14,116 bases of DNA, taken from positions 1 to 14,116 of the forward strand of contig JAUXJL010000015.1 of assembly GCA_030624805.1 (NCBI GenBank). Direction: 5' to 3'. Made by a program: the position numbers and the translations under genes. Below are positions 13,453-14,116 of this stretch, one piece after another (the first letter of the stretch is position 1; every line of letters begins with the position of its first letter). The stretch is from Acidimicrobiia bacterium. Its GTDB lineage: Bacteria; Actinomycetota; Acidimicrobiia; Spongiisociales; SHLN01. Below the pieces are notes generated by a model. That model was not told the origin of the DNA, searched no databases, and saw only the letters and a program-made list of their open reading frames with translations.

Positions 13453-14116
13453 ATGAGCCACGATCGCAAAGACCCTGCAGTGGTCCTGCTTTCTGGCGGG
13501 GTTGGCGGGGCGCGTATGGCCCGCGGGCTGGCGGCCGGCGGCGGCTCTCTTACTGTTGTCGTGAACGTGGGTGACGACGAGGTGATATATGGGCTGCATG
13601 TATCGCCGGATGTGGATACCGTCCTGTACACACTGGCCGGGATCGAGGGTCCCCACGGGTGGGGCCGGGTCGACGACACATTCGGGGTCATGGAGCAACT
13701 GGGCGCTCTCGGCATCGACAACCGATTCCGGATTGGAGACCGGGATCTGGCCACCAATCTCCTTCGGACCGCTCGTCTCGAGGCAGGAGTTCCGCTCTCC
13801 TCGATAACCTCCGAGATCGCCAAGCAGCTATCAGTCGATGCCACAGTGCTCCCGGCTACCGACGACCGAGTCCCAACCCGGGTGCGCTCCGGCGAGGAGT
13901 GGCTCACCTTCCAGGAATATTTCGTTCTGCGGGGAGCGGCCGACATCGTCGACGAGCTGGACTACGTGAACGCGGAAATGGCATCACCGGCTCCCGGCGT
14001 GGTGGGGGCCCACGGTCACGCCGGGCGGGGGGGGGGGGCACCCGCCCACCCCCCCCCGTCGGGGTGGCCGCTCCTGGCCCTAACACGCCACCGCGAGGGT
14101 CTGCAACGGGCGGGGC
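13453..14116 (+). CDS. cofD: CofD/FbiA, 2-phospho-L-lactate (or phosphoenolpyruvyl) transferase, 3'-truncated
   Basis: 221 residues are visible before the right edge, of a usual ~320. The enzyme transfers phospholactate, or phosphoenolpyruvate in mycobacterial FbiA, from its guanylyl carrier to Fo in coenzyme F420 synthesis. LLSGGVGGARMARGL (12-26) is the nucleotide/phosphate loop; NVGDDEVIYGLHVSPDVDTVLY (38-59) and the IGDRDLATNLLRT stretch (94-106) are diagnostic. From about residue 185 the sequence degrades: a region where the family has an APSNPPLSVWPIL-type motif reads APAHPPPSGWPLL, in the same frame. The cause is probably base-calling error, as G and C runs appear there. The gap to the divergent glycosyltransferase is only 18 nt, so promoters must overlap coding sequence. 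The ATG at 13453 has no Shine-Dalgarno. Confidence 0.9.
   Translation, partial: MSHDRKDPAVVLLSGGVGGARMARGLAAGGGSLTVVVNVGDDEVIYGLHVSPDVDTVLYTLAGIEGPHGWGRVDDTFGVMEQLGALGIDNRFRIGDRDLATNLLRTARLEAGVPLSSITSEIAKQLSVDATVLPATDDRVPTRVRSGEEWLTFQEYFVLRGAADIVDELDYVNAEMASPAPGVVGAHGHAGRGGGAPAHPPPSGWPLLALTRHREGLQRAG
14005..14116. other. Probable error-rich contig end
   Basis: This part of cofD contains a run of 12 G (14027-14038) and 9 C (14049-14057), unlike anything else in the window. The frame is retained, but conserved CofD residues are replaced in a way explained by T-to-G and A-to-C changes. Protein sequence downstream of about residue 185 of CofD should not be trusted. Confidence 0.65.

Overview
The window is GC-rich DNA from an actinobacterium. 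Gene content (a CofD/FbiA coenzyme F420 gene beside DUF3499, DUF5719, phosphomannomutase and adenosylhomocysteinase genes) matches a neighbourhood I recall as conserved in Actinobacteria, for example around fbiA and manB in mycobacteria. Divergence of the proteins and the frequent SD-less starts fit a deep lineage such as Acidimicrobiia, but that placement is inference.

Layout. 1-58: start of a truncated minus-strand gene with a ComF-like double CxxC. 59-419: non-coding, with a heptamer tandem array, a copy of a dispersed repeat and a 14-bp perfect inverted repeat. 420-2279 (+): divergent FtsH-type AAA protease. 2318-3565 and 3591-4940 (both -): adenosylhomocysteinase and phosphomannomutase, transcribed phosphomannomutase first. 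5003-5704 (+): family 2 glycosyltransferase, divergent from the mutase across a 62-bp gap. 5705-5905: non-coding, with a second, inverted copy of the 5' repeat. 13434 down to 5906 (all -): a seven-gene run with two 4-base overlaps: large glycosyltransferase/membrane protein, exported DUF5719 protein, DUF3499, DUF6788-type Cys-rich protein, TFIIS-like zinc ribbon, PTPS-related/GT-C-like membrane protein, GtrA. 13453-14116 (+): cofD, running off the right edge.

How the genes may work together. Phosphomannomutase supplies mannose-1-phosphate. The DPM1-like glycosyltransferase, GtrA and the GT-C-like membrane protein form a plausible lipid-linked sugar pathway (make, flip, transfer), and the large glycosyltransferase with DUF5719 looks like a second envelope glycan module. 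Adenosylhomocysteinase (methyl cycle) and CofD (F420) are housekeeping. Nothing here is a defence system, prophage or insertion sequence.

The most novel signals are the two colinear inverted copies of a roughly 130-bp intergenic repeat, each flanked by [AC]GCAG[GT]A heptamers; the FtsH-like protease with an altered Walker B motif and two insertions; and a recurring leaderless-promoter layout. The last ~110 bases look like error-rich contig-end sequence.
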